In this document: positions 9,701 to 23,790 of the stretch, in pieces
Numbering within the stretch: position 1 is the stretch's first letter
How the letters are laid out: every line of letters begins with the position of its first letter
DNA from: Prinia subflava
Lineage: Eukaryota; Chordata; Aves; Passeriformes; Cisticolidae
Assembly: GCF_021018805.1 (NCBI RefSeq)
Contig: NC_086248.1
Span: 28,342,922 to 28,406,921, forward strand
Length of the DNA stretch: 64,000 bases
Direction: 5' to 3'
The notes under the pieces: model-generated
The model's input: the letters and a program-made list of their open reading frames with translations, nothing else
Databases searched by the model: none
Told to the model about the DNA's origin: nothing
Made by a program: the position numbers and the translations under genes

Positions 9701-12534
9701 GATCATGTTTGTGAGTCTTGTTTCCCATGGAAGGAAATATTTTTAAATCTCGTATAGATTCCTGTGTGCTACATACTATGCCCTATTCTGACTTTCTTTG
9801 CTAGAAGAAAATGATCACCCTAAAACTTTATATTTCTAATACATATTTGAGTCATTCTGAACCACTCATAATAGAGTACTTTATCACAGTCATGTGAATT
9901 TGATTTCAAATTCTTTTTTTTTTGAAGCAGTGCACTGTAGAAAAAGCATTAATGATCATTAATCAATAAGCCTTACCTTTGTTTTAAATTATTATATGTG
10001 ATTATCACTAATGACTGTACTTTAGTTTGTGCTGTATTGATTATTTCCACCTGATTTACTTCAGTAAACTCTGAAGATTCTTGTTTTGATGTAAAGTTTT
10101 GAAGTTTGTGTGCAAGAGTAATCAGCACTTCATGTATGTGTATTTGGATCAATCTGTAAGTGAATTGTCTGAGGCTTTGAAAAAGAAAAATACCCAGACC
10201 ATTTCCTTCATGATACAAAAAAGCCTGTATCAATGGCTTTGCTTCCAGTTATTTAAATACTTTATTAGTATTAGTAAATATATTTCTCTCTCTCATTATC
10301 AGGTGGTAATTTCTTTGGTATCACAGGTTCTGTTAGTATTTTGTTCAGCACTGCTCACACACTAATGAGATGGCATATTATTTTTTGGGAAAAATCAGCT
10401 GGCTTCAGTCTTACGTCTGCCTAGTAGGGATACAGGTGTCCTGTATAGGATTTGAATAGCAGTTTTTTTATCAACTCACTGTTTAAAACATTCATAGATT
10501 CAGCTGAATCGTGTGTTATAACCCAAACCAGGATTTTAGTTTCTCAACCTGTTACTTTTGCTTGAATTAAACCTCTGTTTGTGTACATTACTGCACTCAG
10601 ACATTGGAAGACCCGCTCTCAACTGGGCATAAATACTGCTACAAACCTCCACTCTAAGGAACACAGGGCATAAATAGAAACCAGTGATAAGAATGGGCAA
10701 GGTATCGAAACAAATCAAGTGTTCAGAATGAAGTCAAACCAAGTATCCAAATTAGGAACAGAATTCAAACTGTCTTGCTGCTGCCTTCAGTGAACAAATG
10801 CTTGACAAAACTGAGTTCTGTACCATCAGGTATTTCACACCAGTCATACCTCCTTTGTGGCCTTTCTTGTAGCAGTATCTGTGCCTTTTGTCTTCAAATT
10901 CTTCCAATTATCTTTTGTCTGGGTGGAAAAGGTCCACAATCTGTTTACTGTATTTTGGACCTTGCCCTCTGATTTTGTTGTGCTTTTGACAAATGTGGAA
11001 GTGTTCCAGTATAGAACAGCCATTAGCAGAAGTTGATGTAGATTCTGCTTATACAGTGGGATTTCAGTTGTTAAGTCTTAGTGACATTACATGGAATTAT
11101 ATTATGGCATAATGCAGGTACTGCATTTTTTATTATTATGAAGTGGTTTATCCCTATGTATTTCTATTTTATGTGTTTATGTAATACAGTGATTATATGA
11201 TGTTTTACATTCAATCTGTTCTCCTGTGCTCTTTTAAAAGCAATTTATCCTCTTCTGTTCAAATCTATCCATATTGCTGTTTCCTGCTTGCAAAAGCATG
11301 GAAAAATCTGCTTTGTGTGTGGGTATACACAGAGGAATTTTCAGAGGAGACTTTCTTTTTCTCTTCTCAGGGAGTTAAATTTATGAAGTTTATTCAGCTG
11401 TGTTTTATCAAAGGATTCCAACTCAAAGTTGTTGTAGCTCTCAAATTGGAGTTTAGTTGTTCATTTATAAATATGCAGTAATTGTAATAAAACAAAGGTC
11501 ACAGCAGAATTCCATTGAGCATTGTTTGCATTCATTGTTAACAAGAAATATAAAATGCTCTTTAGGACAGAGACAGTTGTACATGATATAAAATACAAAT
11601 CTACAAATTATGCATCACTGATTTATGAATATTTCAGAGTTTCAACCCTTTCTGATGTTAGTTTAATCTCAAGAGGAAGACAGTCAAATTTTTCAAAGTC
11701 ATTCTCAGTTTTGTTAATCTTTTAGAGAAGTTATAAATAAAGTTTTTGTCAAATTACTGACACAGATTTCTGATGGACTAGCCACCATCAGAATTAATAA
11801 AAACAATAATGACAGGGTACGAGATCCATGTTGTTAGTTTGCTCTGCAAAGGCCAAGTTATTGTCCTCATTCAAGACAAATTCACCATTCTATCAATATA
11901 ATTTGGTCGAAGCACAGATTAGATTAGACCCCATGAAAGAAGTGTGAAACAGTAATAATGTGTTTGCAATACCAAAAGCAAATGATTTCATTATCTTTAT
12001 TTATAAATTATTTTTTTTATTTCTGCTGTAGCTTTACTTTTGACACCATCGTTGACATTTGGTGGAGCAAAGCAGATGTACTTTCAAGAAAACTGAGTTA
12101 TGTAACTTCTTACTGCATTTCTTTCCGTTTTAGCTGGTTAGTTAGTCTCTGTGTGCCTTATTTCAGTTTCTTTTTCATTATCTGGAAGGGAAAAAAGGCA
12201 TGTGATGCACTCAAATTAGTATTTCTTTGATGGTGTTGAAAATGTGTGCAGCTGAAATTTGGAAGCAAGCTATTCTCAGTAATTAAGTCAAAATTTTATT
12301 TATATCTCCTAGAAAGGGCAGAAACAACAAAAATATAAAATATGAATAGCATCTGTTTTCTGGTAGCTCAATAGAAAATTGGTGACAATGGGGTGAACGT
12401 GTTACCCACTTTGGGGCAATATTTGCTAATTTTCTCTATAATTCTTCAGGAGATGTGAAACGTCTTGGGAGCTGATTGGTACCTGTTGTTCTTCACATAC
12501 TGCTAGCTCATCACTTATGTAGGGATGCATCTAC

Positions 12535-12555
12535 ATTATTATTATTATTATTATT

Positions 12556-12588
<33 letters not shown>

Positions 12589-12590
12589 AT
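12535..12590. repeat. Compound (ATT)n(GTT)n microsatellite
   Basis: About eight ATT units run directly into about ten GTT units. The purity suggests it may be polymorphic. Confidence 0.95.
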
Positions 12591-15500
12591 TGTGTAGAGA
12601 TACACATACATTCCTTATGTTCAGCAGGAATTTGTTAACCATTGTCACCAGCTGAGGTATGCTATAACAAGTTGGTTGTGAGAATCTGAGGCCCCATTGT
12701 GGCTTTAGTGCTTTCCCTTTCCTGAGTTATGTGAGTACACCATCCAAGTAGAAAACTGTTCACCTGAGGTTTTCAGATGTATGATCTTGATGTTGGGCAA
12801 GCAAGCTATTAATGGCCCAGCTTCCACTGGAACCTAAAAGTGGCACAAAGAAGAGCTGGGGAGAAGCAGCAATGCTGGTTCAGCACATTTAAAATTTGCT
12901 TAGGTAAAAAAAAGTCTATCAAGTGTGGTCAATACATGTTACCCTTGCCTGCTCTTTTCAACAGGTTGGCAGCCAATTACATAATACTGTGTTTCTAGGC
13001 AGTTGCACCATGTTTGATTACAGTATTACTGGCAGATCCTTCAAAATAGTGTCCAAGATACATGTTTATCCAGGGCTTCCCACTGATGATTAAAGAGTGG
13101 TGCAGATCTTTCTGAAAGTGTGCACAAAGTGCTTGGGGATAAGTCAGTGAAGCCTTTGTAGCTCATTCCAGTAGTACAGCTAAAAAGGGTTTAAATTACA
13201 GATTAAAAAATCAGAGAATCTAATTCATGCTGTTTATTGGTTATAAAAAAAAAAATACTGCTTTGTGCAAGAATACATTTTCCTGAAAGGCTTTTGGAAA
13301 ATCTTAAGTCTGAATATTTCACATGAAATATTTCTTTGAATCCTAAATGGTTCAATTTTTTTTTATATAGTGTTTTCTTCTCTACCCTATTCTTTTCATT
13401 CCCTTCTGTGTACTGCACACAGAGAAGATTTTAATTGTCTGCAAAGCTGGGCACTTCAGCTTGAACTGTAACAAGTTGTGTTTTTATCCTTGGAAGTGTT
13501 TTGTTTGTTCTGTGGCATTGGCTGATATCTGCAGTAACTGGCAAACATACAGATGCTCCGTACTGGTGTGTTTGAAGGTTGATAGATGTGCTTTGCACTG
13601 ACAAAGGAGAAGAGGGAAAATGTTCAGCACTGCAGGTGTAATGTGAGTACACAGCCTTGTCCAGCTGGTCTGTCTGCATCAAGTGCCTAGGAATTCACTA
13701 ATAATACAGGGGGTATCATAAAGTTCCACTCTCCTTGGAAGGGATGAAGGTGCCAAGGCTGGGATATTAGCCAATCCCAGCAACTGATAAGGTTGTGAGA
13801 GTTATGTATGGGGCCATAGGAGTTCAGTGGATTATGCTATTATTTGGGTTCATAAATGCAATAAATAGTGGTTATACCTCTTGAAGCAGAATAATGCCCG
13901 GAAAAAAATGATAGTTATTGGCTTGGGAGAGTTTAATATACCTAAAAATAATTGGAGCCTGCTCTGAAACCAGTGTTCTCCTGTCTTGTAAATGAATTTT
14001 CAATTACATATTCACTGAATTTTTAATATTTTCACAAAAATTGGAGCAGCTTCATAACTGGGAAAAATCAACTATATTCCTATACCTTGACCAAACAGAA
14101 CCTTCTGAGAAGCAGAGCCAGATTGCTGCAAGTGCTGCAGTTGTTTACAGGACATTCAGGTTTGGGTTGACAGTTTATACATAGAAGATTATGAAAGGAG
14201 GGTGCCCCTATAAAAGGAGGATGCCATCTCTGGTTGTGTTGTGTGCAAAGCTCGGTCATCTGGTGTGATCCAAGACCACCTTTTGGAGTCACTTCTCACA
14301 GAGAGGCAACACCCAGACCTTGTGTGCACCTTGCTCAGGTTGCCTCATGGCTCTTAAACACCAGCGGGTGTGGGCTGCCCTGGGATGCACATTTTGGAGG
14401 TCCTCATTGTCAGTGTGGGTCTTGGAAGTGATGATGAATCATGTAAACTTATTTGATTTCTTTTGTAAATGCTTTTTGATGTTCCTTTCCCTGTGGTGTT
14501 GCTACAATAGTACTGTTTTGCCTTCTGGTAATATTATGAGGATAAGTACGTCAAAGTTTTTGCTTGGCAATCAGTGTCACACTGTTACTTAGCATATATA
14601 GATCATGTCATTGCTGCTAAACCTGAAAGGCTTTTTTTCCCCTCATAGTTCTGATGAAAATCAAATCCATGTTTTCCCTGAGTATTTTCTGGTGGTTGAA
14701 GTGAATGTGGGAGTTTATTGGTTGCTTTGCAGATGAAATAGATGAAGAGAATGAAGGACTCTGACATTTATCTACTATTTCATGTTTTTAAGCTGTTGGA
14801 TAATGGATTTTTGTCCATGTGAAATCTGAATTGTTGCAAAAAATAGCTTTTAGTCTTGTAACATTATATGTACGGTAACTTTACAATAACTGAATTTCTA
14901 GAATAAATAGGACATGACAGCGTATCCAAGCATGCCAGGATGTAGCATCTAAATATTTTTCAGACAGTACTAAATTCCTGCTTTTGTGTTCACTTGTACA
15001 TAAGTAAACTCATTGAATCAACATCATTATTCATGTAAATGGGATTTAATTAAAAGCAGGTTTGCTGGTAAACGCTCGCAATTGGAGATGTGGGTTCCTG
15101 AATCAATATTAGAACAGGAAACCATTATTTTTTTATTAAAAATATTTTCTCCAAATATTATTAGAAATTAATCCCATTGACAAGAATAAATTGCAATCAA
15201 ATCAATATCAATAAATATCAATAATAACAACTAATTTACTAAATAGGGACTGCCTTACATAAGTTCAATAAATATTCTTTGCTTTTGTTATCCTGGAACC
15301 CAGTGTTGTCTAGCTCCCAGATTTGCACTGCTTTAGGTGATCATCAATGTATTATTCATTAGCTTTGGGATCCCCAAAGCCATCTTTTGCCTTTCACTGG
15401 CCCTTCCAGACCTGTGGAAGGTTCCAGACTGGCCCTGCACTGCACCCACTGTCTCCTGCTTGGACATCTCTGCTCTCAAAGCATGCTGTTTGCCAGCACT

Positions 15501-18500
15501 GTGCTCCTCTGCACTGCATCGTGTTGCTGGGGTAAAATAGGTATATCCTTCTGTACAGAATAACTGTTTGTTGCTACCTTCTATAAAAAGAATATGTTTC
15601 TACAAAGATAAGCAAAAGTTAAACAAATCGGGCAGTAGCTGTCTGGTCATTAAACAAGCTGAACAAAGCTCCAGGAAGAAGAAAACAAGTTCAGAGAATA
15701 CTTGACATGTCCTGAGGCCTTTAATGGCAATTGCAGTGTTGTATGTATTGCAATACAGAGCTAAACTAAAATACATTTAGAATAATGAAGCATGGCAGTG
15801 GTTATCATCATTGTACTTTTTTTTCTGCTTTCTGTTGCATGTGTCCAGGAACTGTCATGGAATTTGTTGTCAAATTTCAGCATTCTAAAACTTGCATCAT
15901 TTTTTTGCTAGATGAAAAAAAAAAGGAAGAAATGTCATATCATTGATTTTTATTTGATAAATGGTATCACACCAGACACATCTGGATAAAAACAAGAATT
16001 TCTTTAGTAGCAGTTGGCTGATGTTTGGCTATGACTGACAACTGTTGTAGAAATAGATGCTTTTTTACTTCCCGTTTTTGTGTAAATTTATCTCTAGAAT
16101 ACGTGTCTGAACACAAATTTGACAGTCATTTGAGATGACAGCCACTGTCAGGGAGTTCATCCTAAGAAGAGGGCATTAAATTATGAAGTATTGGAAGATA
16201 ATATTTATTACAATATGAACTGTGGAAGAATATATGCCCCTAAAGGATGTTAGGATACACAGTAGAAGTTATCAAAAATACAACAGAAAGATCATCTTAA
16301 CAACAGAATTTGTAATTTACTTAACTGTCATGAGGTGAGAACTTCAAATGAAGCATTCAAGATGTTTAGTGATCTATAGAAACATTGTATAGCAATTACT
16401 AGGTTTCAGAGATTAGTAACTGCCATTAAAAAAAATCCTCAGTATCTTGCAGTAATGCTGTGGCATAACTTCACATGATTTTTTACATATCTAAGGTTTG
16501 TTTTCTATTGCATGTATACTTCAACCCCAGGATTTCAATTCAAACAGATGGGTATAGAAGGTCATAGAAAAAATTTTACATTAAAATAAATGTGGATGTT
16601 TTCAAAGAGCTGATTGCTATTATTCTGGCTAAGACTGATTTCAAAAAATGCAAGTTATTTCGCTAGCAGTACAGAATGTTGTGAATTGCAAAGCTCTGCT
16701 AACAGAGGTCTTTGTTGCATGTCTGATACCAACCAAGGATATAGAAGTCTTGTCCAGTCTTTCATCACAGCTCAGTTACCATTACAAGTCCTGAGCTTAT
16801 GTGTCATGACTGCTTACATACAGTCTTTGTACATTTTAAAGGCAAATACTATTAATGAAAGGTGATCTTTTTTTGGCAAATTAGGGAGAATCATGGTTGT
16901 ATTTTGAAGTCTATGCAGATATTTTCATAGAGAAAATCAGATTTCAAATTAAGAGATGAAAATTTAGAAAGTATTTTTTATTTTGTGTGGATTAATTCAA
17001 AATGCATAAATAAATGTAACAATGGTGAATAGACAGAGGCAAATAGACAGAGAGTAGACTGGAGATTTCTTTACAAAAAAATACTGGAGAGGCAAAATCT
17101 CTTCTATTGAAAGATGCTGTTGCGATATGACACCAAGATTGTGTCTGGTACTGTGATATAGTTGGGAATTCGGCCATTTCAGGACAGGGATCCTTTTGGC
17201 ATGGAGCTAAAAAGACTCCCGGTATTCTTCTTTGTTCCTTTGGCAGACACACATTGCTCATGGTAGCAGTGATGTGCTGGCGAAGACACAAAGTGCTGTG
17301 TTGATCAGAGGATACATTATGTGCATGCTTACTTGAAGGATGATCACACACTGTTCCTCTCATAAGACAGCCCTCAGGCCACAAAGTCCATTTCAGCATA
17401 TTTGGTATTTGTAACTTGTAGTTCTCTGTTAGAAATTGTCACGTTGCCCCGATGGAGCTAAAGAGTGAGCGTGCTTCTTGGTTTGCAGCTCCTGCCATGA
17501 GGTTTATACATACTTAAGTTTCCCATGAAATTATACTGGCTCTAAGCATGGTTTTTGATTTTTTCCCCTTTGGTCTCCCTGTGCTTTGTCTTGTGTCTAG
17601 GTTGTTAGCTCTTTACATTATTCTTTCAGCTAAACCCCCAGATTCCCAGAAGCTTGCACTTTCACAGAGCTCCAGTCTTATTAGTACTCTAAGCTTACAG
17701 TTTAGCACATCTGGGGCATAAAACAGGTGAAGTAAACAAACACAGAAGTTTCATAGGAATTACAAATGAATAAACCCTGGAAACAAAACAAAAACCTGTC
17801 TTATTTCAGCTAGCCTGAGAAGTGCACAGGCTTGGACAAAATAATAGAATCCCTGTATTTAATCCCCTGGTGTTTTCCTCATCACTCCAGTCACACAACC
17901 AGTTGAAGTCACTGCAGAGTCCAGTATTCCCAGCTTTATGGTCTGCTTTGCCTATGATTCCTCTATGTTGCAGATTCTCAGCAAATCTGTTTCTTTTCTC
18001 CCATTGCCCGCTGGCATCTGCTTCCACTGGTTTTCTCCATTGGTTTTAGGCACAAAAAAGGTTTCAGTCACAAAAGACAAGATATGCCTTCCAGCCCATG
18101 CCTCATTCATTTCTGCAAGGCCCATTGGTGCTCTAATGGTAGATGTGAATTCAATGTGTGTGTCCCACAGCCTAGTATTCCCTGGGTCAGGAATCACTTT
18201 AACCTCCAGGACATGTTGTGGTTTCCTTTGAGTTGCTTCTGCTGACCCCATAAATCTTGCTTTCTTATTTCTTGCCGTGCTGTAGTTTCAAAGGAATTCC
18301 AGAAACTACTGACACTTAACACAAACCCTTTGCCTGTTAGTGAAAGCAGTATCCCAGAAAAAACAAGGGCTTGAGTTTCCTCAGAAATATAACCACAAAC
18401 ATGCAACTCCTCCTCCTTAAGAGATGCTTACTTTAAGTAGCATGTTTATATATGAAAGGTGCATTTTCATCTTTTTCTAACAAAGCAAAAAGTCTTTGGG

Positions 18501-20427
18501 ATCAGCTCAATATTCTCTCAGGTATATAGCATTGCCCAAGAGCATATGGAGGTTTGGTCAACAGTAGCTCATGTAGCTTTTTCTGTCACAGGCTCATGTT
18601 CGCCTAGGTCCCTGACCTAGCTCAAAGAGGGAACAAAGTCCAGTGTGCAGTCCTGGAATGCTTTATTTAGGCCTCTGGGAACAGGAATGTCCCCACATGA
18701 GCTCTTCAGGAGCTAATTTCAGATCATCTGCACCACTTGCTTGAAATGCAGCTTTCAATTCTGCTCAGCCCTCTTCTAGCAGGTATCTAGACCATGTGCA
18801 AATATTGTGAGTTAATCCATTTGCCATAGCCTTGAAGATTTTAATGATGTTGCTTGTCAAGCCTTGCTTGTGTTAGTATTTAATGTCTTCTGATGTCAGT
18901 GGGATTGAAGGAAATAAGGTTAGTCATATAGTCTTTCATATTCTTTGGTTTTGGGTGCTTATCAACTTAAGCACAGGAGCTACTAGGAAGAACCACACAC
19001 TCTTAAAATTGAAATTCACAGTGAAATTTCTATATTTTTTTACAATAATCATTAATTTCTGTGTTGATATACAAGCACAGTTACAAGCTAGTTAGTCATT
19101 AGCAGAAGTCAGAGGTACAGGTGTTATTTAATCAAGGTTTAATTTTTCTTACTGCAGTTGTTTCACTACCACAAGTAATTACTACATTTTTAGTAGATCT
19201 ATTGTGGGTAAATGCACTGGGGTCTACTCAAATCTGACAATAATCTAAACCTTAATCTAAATGACATAAGTCTCTGAAATCACATGAATTATAAACAGCA
19301 TGAAAATACTTTCATTTGTAAGTAAAAATGAGCAACAAATGACACGATTAAAACAAATAGTTCAATGTATGTTGCACATTTTTTATTTTAAAATATTTAT
19401 AATAAAACTCACTATAAACTCAGAGAAATTGAAATAATTGTCTACATATAGACATCATTTGCAATTTCATTTGGAGGACCTAGGTGATCAGAGACTGTTG
19501 AAATTAGTGGTTTTTTTACCATAGAATAGTATCTGTGATCCTTCAAGCCCATTGTGGGCAATACGACAGAAATTCTTTAGATTGCCCCCTGGATTTTTAT
19601 GGTATTGGCTCTGTTTGGTTTGAGGATTATGGAATGTTAAATACTGTTAGGAGCGAGTAATCCATGTGGGCTGGTTGTCACCTCTGCCAAAGAAACAGAT
19701 GGACTGATGACCTTTTCAGGCCAATGTTACATCCATGTGCTTTTGACTGGCAGCTTGTGCTCAGAGCTGTCTTTATTCAGTTAATCTTCATTTTTATTAA
19801 TGAATATCTGCTTGTTTTTTATTCAAGAAGACACTGTAAATTACCCCTCCCTTTGTTTAGTCATGCTGTCTCTGCACATTGCCACACATAAAGTCATCTT
19901 AGTTCTCCCAGGTGAATATTCAGTAGCATGAATCTTGAGCTCTGGCCAGAAACTGTACATAAATGTCTTTGTCCACACAGGTGTCCCCTACAACCTTGAG
20001 TGCACATATGTGTTTCCCAAGATCTTTCATTTCTGTGTACACCACTGACTAGGCACACCATAGCACAGACACACAGGACTCAATTGTATAGTTCTAACAG
20101 TTATGTGTTCCACTGATGTAGAAATCCATGGTAACCTGTAAAAATAATCAATGCCAATTCACTGAGAAATATGCAGTTAAAATGTTCAAACAGATTCCCT
20201 AATGCCATTAAACTAAATTTACTTTTCCCTGAATTTGTTGTCCGTCTTATTCCTTTATATGTACATTACATTGTTTCCAATTTATGCCTGCACCAGTAAG
20301 TCTATGAGAACAAGAGGATCATGGTGTCTGAGGCTACCCTAAACCATTTCAGCACTTGTTCTGTTTCTCCATTTAGAAAAATAAAATGTTTGTAGACATA
20401 GGAGCTTTACTTTTGGAAACTTTTTTG

Positions 20428-20552
20428 CCTTTTTTTTTTTTTTTTTTCTTTTTTCTGCAGAGTTGGGTTTTGGGGGCATTCTGGAGAGGTTTGCTTTGGG
20501 GTTTTTTTTAGGGGACTTTTTGGGTTTGTTTGTTTTGTTTGGTTGTTTTTTT
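20428..20552. repeat. T/G-rich low-complexity tract
   Basis: A T homopolymer-like run followed by T- and G-rich sequence with GTTT units. It resembles the tracts at 31664-31838 and 32253-32342. Confidence 0.75.
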
Positions 20553-23211
20553 AGATTCTGCTCCGAGTGGATATAAAGTGAAGTTAGAATTGGGTAACCT
20601 CTGGAAAACATTGATAAGTCAGTTTTGAAGCTTGAAAGATTTACAACGTCAGCTGGGTGAGAACAGTTAGCTAAACATTTTTTATTGCAAGTGAGCATCT
20701 AGAACTGATGGCAATCCCTGGAAGATCACGGAAGAGTCCATTATCATGATTTTGTTTTATTTTATCATTCCCCTGGTGTGGTACAGTGCACAGGATTCAG
20801 GTTTTGAGCACTCACAGAAGACGAGACTTCAACTTTTCCAGCTTATGACTGAGATATTTTAATATATGAATGCATGACAAGATTTTGGGGTTCTTTCGTG
20901 ATTTAGAGTAGTTCACTGTATTAATATTACCAGATGCAATAATAAACTGAAGAGATCTTAAGGGTGGTACCTTAAGGCTAAAATTTTACTTGTAGACCTA
21001 TTTTATGAATAGATTAAAAAATGCTTTTGAAATTATCTGAAATAGATTCGTAGGTAAATTTAGGTTTGAAGGGTTCTGATGGTCATATAGTCGCATCCTT
21101 TGCTCAGGGTGAAACTAATTTAGTTGTGTATTTTATTTCAGTCTTCTCTTTGGTTCATGGTGAGGTTGTTTTGATCCCTAATATTTGTACGTATGTCAGG
21201 ATTCAGCAAATAACCAGACCCATAATCAATTCTAGTGTGCATGTTGTCAGTGAATTTTGTTATTTCTGTCAGTCATTGTAATAGACCATGAGTTTTTTCA
21301 CTTATTCTTTATCATGCTTCTGGTTTTAGTATTATAATTATTAGAAAAATGACCTAAACCACAATGACAGTGTGCAGAATGGCCAAAATAGTTAATCTGA
21401 AGGACAGCTAATAAAAATTTCTAGAAACAATTTTCCAAAAATAGTTACGGCTGAGTCATCCTTAATGTATAGATTTTTGAAACATTGTGGTATTTAGAAA
21501 GTCAGGTTCAGTGGTGCCAAGAGGTTGCATTAAAAAATATATTATTAGTTTCTTACAGTATTTTCCATCATTCTCACAAAGTGAGGCATGTTTGTGTGCC
21601 TTCCCTTTTGCCTGTGATATGTCACAGCTGTACTGTGCTGTTGGTAGCTTCTGGCACTGAAAGACAAGATAAGCAATCACTATTGAATAGTGTTCTGGAA
21701 AGGGGAAAGAGAAGAAGCAGCCAGACAAAAATATTCGAAGTTAAAGCTTGTAGGGCAAAGATAAGGCAGTATAAAAAGAGAAATGGATTAATGCTAGCCA
21801 AAGGGGCTAAGATAATAGGGATTTTCTAACAACATCATAGGGAAAAATCAAATACCAAAAAGACTGAAAGGGATGATAATAATCTTATTTAAAATATCTG
21901 AGTTAGAAAGCTTCTTTTTAGAAATGAGAAATTAAAGGTGATTTTAGAACAATTAAAAAGTAAGGAGGAATTGAAAAACAAGAAATAGGGTCATATGTGA
22001 GAAATCTGAATATTAAGAAATACAGTGTCACAGGGAATGTGTGTTATAGACTGTTAAGTAAATAAGCAACACAGGATGGTATCATCATATTTTAATATTT
22101 AACAATAAATGAGTCAACTTCAGTGTTGTAAGAATCCAATTTCTAGATTAATAAAATAATAAAAGACCCTGAAAGGATATCACTGTGTGATATTATACAA
22201 AATATTATTAATTATAATGGCTGGTTCTGGTTGTACTTAATTCTAATACTATAAACAATACACAGCTTTTTGGAGGAGGAGTTGTAAAATTAATAAACAG
22301 AAGTATTAAATGAGAAGTTATGGATATTCCTCATATTTCTATAAAACTTCATTCATATTGGTTTAGGTTTTAACACATTTAAAGGTGGACTGGGGTCTGT
22401 ATGGAAACTGTAAGTTAATATCAATGGTGTACTGAAATATGCATAAATTCATATATGAACTTACATCTTCAGTAGTGATTTGACAAAGAAAATAATGTAC
22501 TTGATGAAAGACTAGACTTGGAGTCTAGCAATATATTAGAAGGAAATGCAAATACTAGTGTAGACTGTGAGAAAAGAAGGCTTTATATCTGTTAGAAACA
22601 TGGGGAGGAGATATGGTGATACAATTCAGAATACTCTGAAATATTGTAGTACTCTGTCTTAGAAATAAATTGAAATAAAATGTGACAGGAAAATCCTGAA
22701 AGCACTAGTGGTGAATGATACTTGGAGGTAATTACAGAGCAGAAGAGATGTCAAGAGTGATTTGGAAATCATAAAAAAAGTCCCTATGTAAGCAAAGAGT
22801 GAAAAGGTCTAGCTAAATTTATTGTTTGTGAACTGGATATATGCTTACAAGTCTTTATTTTTGTAAAAATCATAGAGTAATATACAGTAAAGTTTAATTC
22901 AACACTTCCTTATTTTTCCTATCCTAGGCATTATTGTTACACATTTTTACTCAATAAACAGACTTACCAATTTATCTTACTATATATATAGATATATACA
23001 TCAATAAATCTGATTATATATCTGAGAGGCTATAATATATATTATCTATATTATGCATTCCATTCAAACCTCTATGATCAGATAGTACAGAATTTGTATG
23101 AATACATAAATAAATATCTTAAAGGAAATTTCTCTCCTGTGAACATGAAGTAATTAAAATATTGTGGGCACAGTAGGCTAATCAAGTTTCTAAATTTATT
23201 TGGTATTTTTC

Positions 23212-23790
23212 ATCATAGAATCATAGAATGGCTTGGGTTGAAAGAGACCTTAAAGATCACCTGGTTCCATCCCTCCTACCATGGGCAAGGACATCTAAGA
23301 CTAGACCAGTTTGGAAGGGCCCATCCAGCCTGGCCCTGAACACTTCCCAGGATGAGCATCCACAAATTCTCTAGGCAGCCTGTTCCAGTGCTTGAGTACC
23401 CTCTGAGGAAAGGATTTCTTCCTAACATAAAATCTAAATGTCTCTCCTTCTACTTTAAAGCCATTCCCCCTTGTATTATTTCTATCAGCTTGTGTAAAAA
23501 AGTTGTTCTTCCCTTTAAGTACTGGAAGGCCACAATTCATGGAGTCTTTATGAAGCCTTCTCTTATCAAGGCTGAACAATTTCAGCTTTCTCAGCCTGTT
23601 TTAGTCAGAGGTGCTCCATTCTTCTGATCATCTTTGTGGCCCTCCTCTGGACTTGGTCCATGTCCATCCTGTGCTGAGGATCCCAGAGCTGGACACAGCA
23701 CTGCCAGTAAGGTCTCATGAGAATGGAGTGGAGGGGCAGATTCACCTCTCTCAATGTGCCAGTCACTCCTCTTTAATGCAGACCAGAATG
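23212..23790 (-). mobile_element. CR1 LINE fragment, 3' end
   Basis: Starts with the inverted copy of the CR1 3' terminus (ATTCTATGAT units on the minus strand). It continues through the well-known avian CR1 3' region, including segments equivalent to CCATGGGCAAGGACA, GTTCCAGTGCTTGAGTA and GACTTGGTCCATGTCC. The element is 5'-truncated, as is typical for CR1. The right edge fades out near 23790. Short open frames in it are decayed reverse-transcriptase remnants. Confidence 0.93.

Larger units (their letters stand above)
6721..23210 (+). other. ADGRB3: ADGRB3 intron, long A/T-rich segment
   Basis: Ordinary A/T-rich intron with no supportable exon. It holds an ATT/GTT microsatellite at 12535-12590, a T/G-rich tract at 20428-20552 and an AT-rich stretch at 22979-23050. 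Minus-strand open frames at 16992-17399 and 17806-18406 are longer than expected for this composition, but match nothing I recognise. A TATA-like CTATAAAAGG lies at about 14208-14217. Confidence 0.6.
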
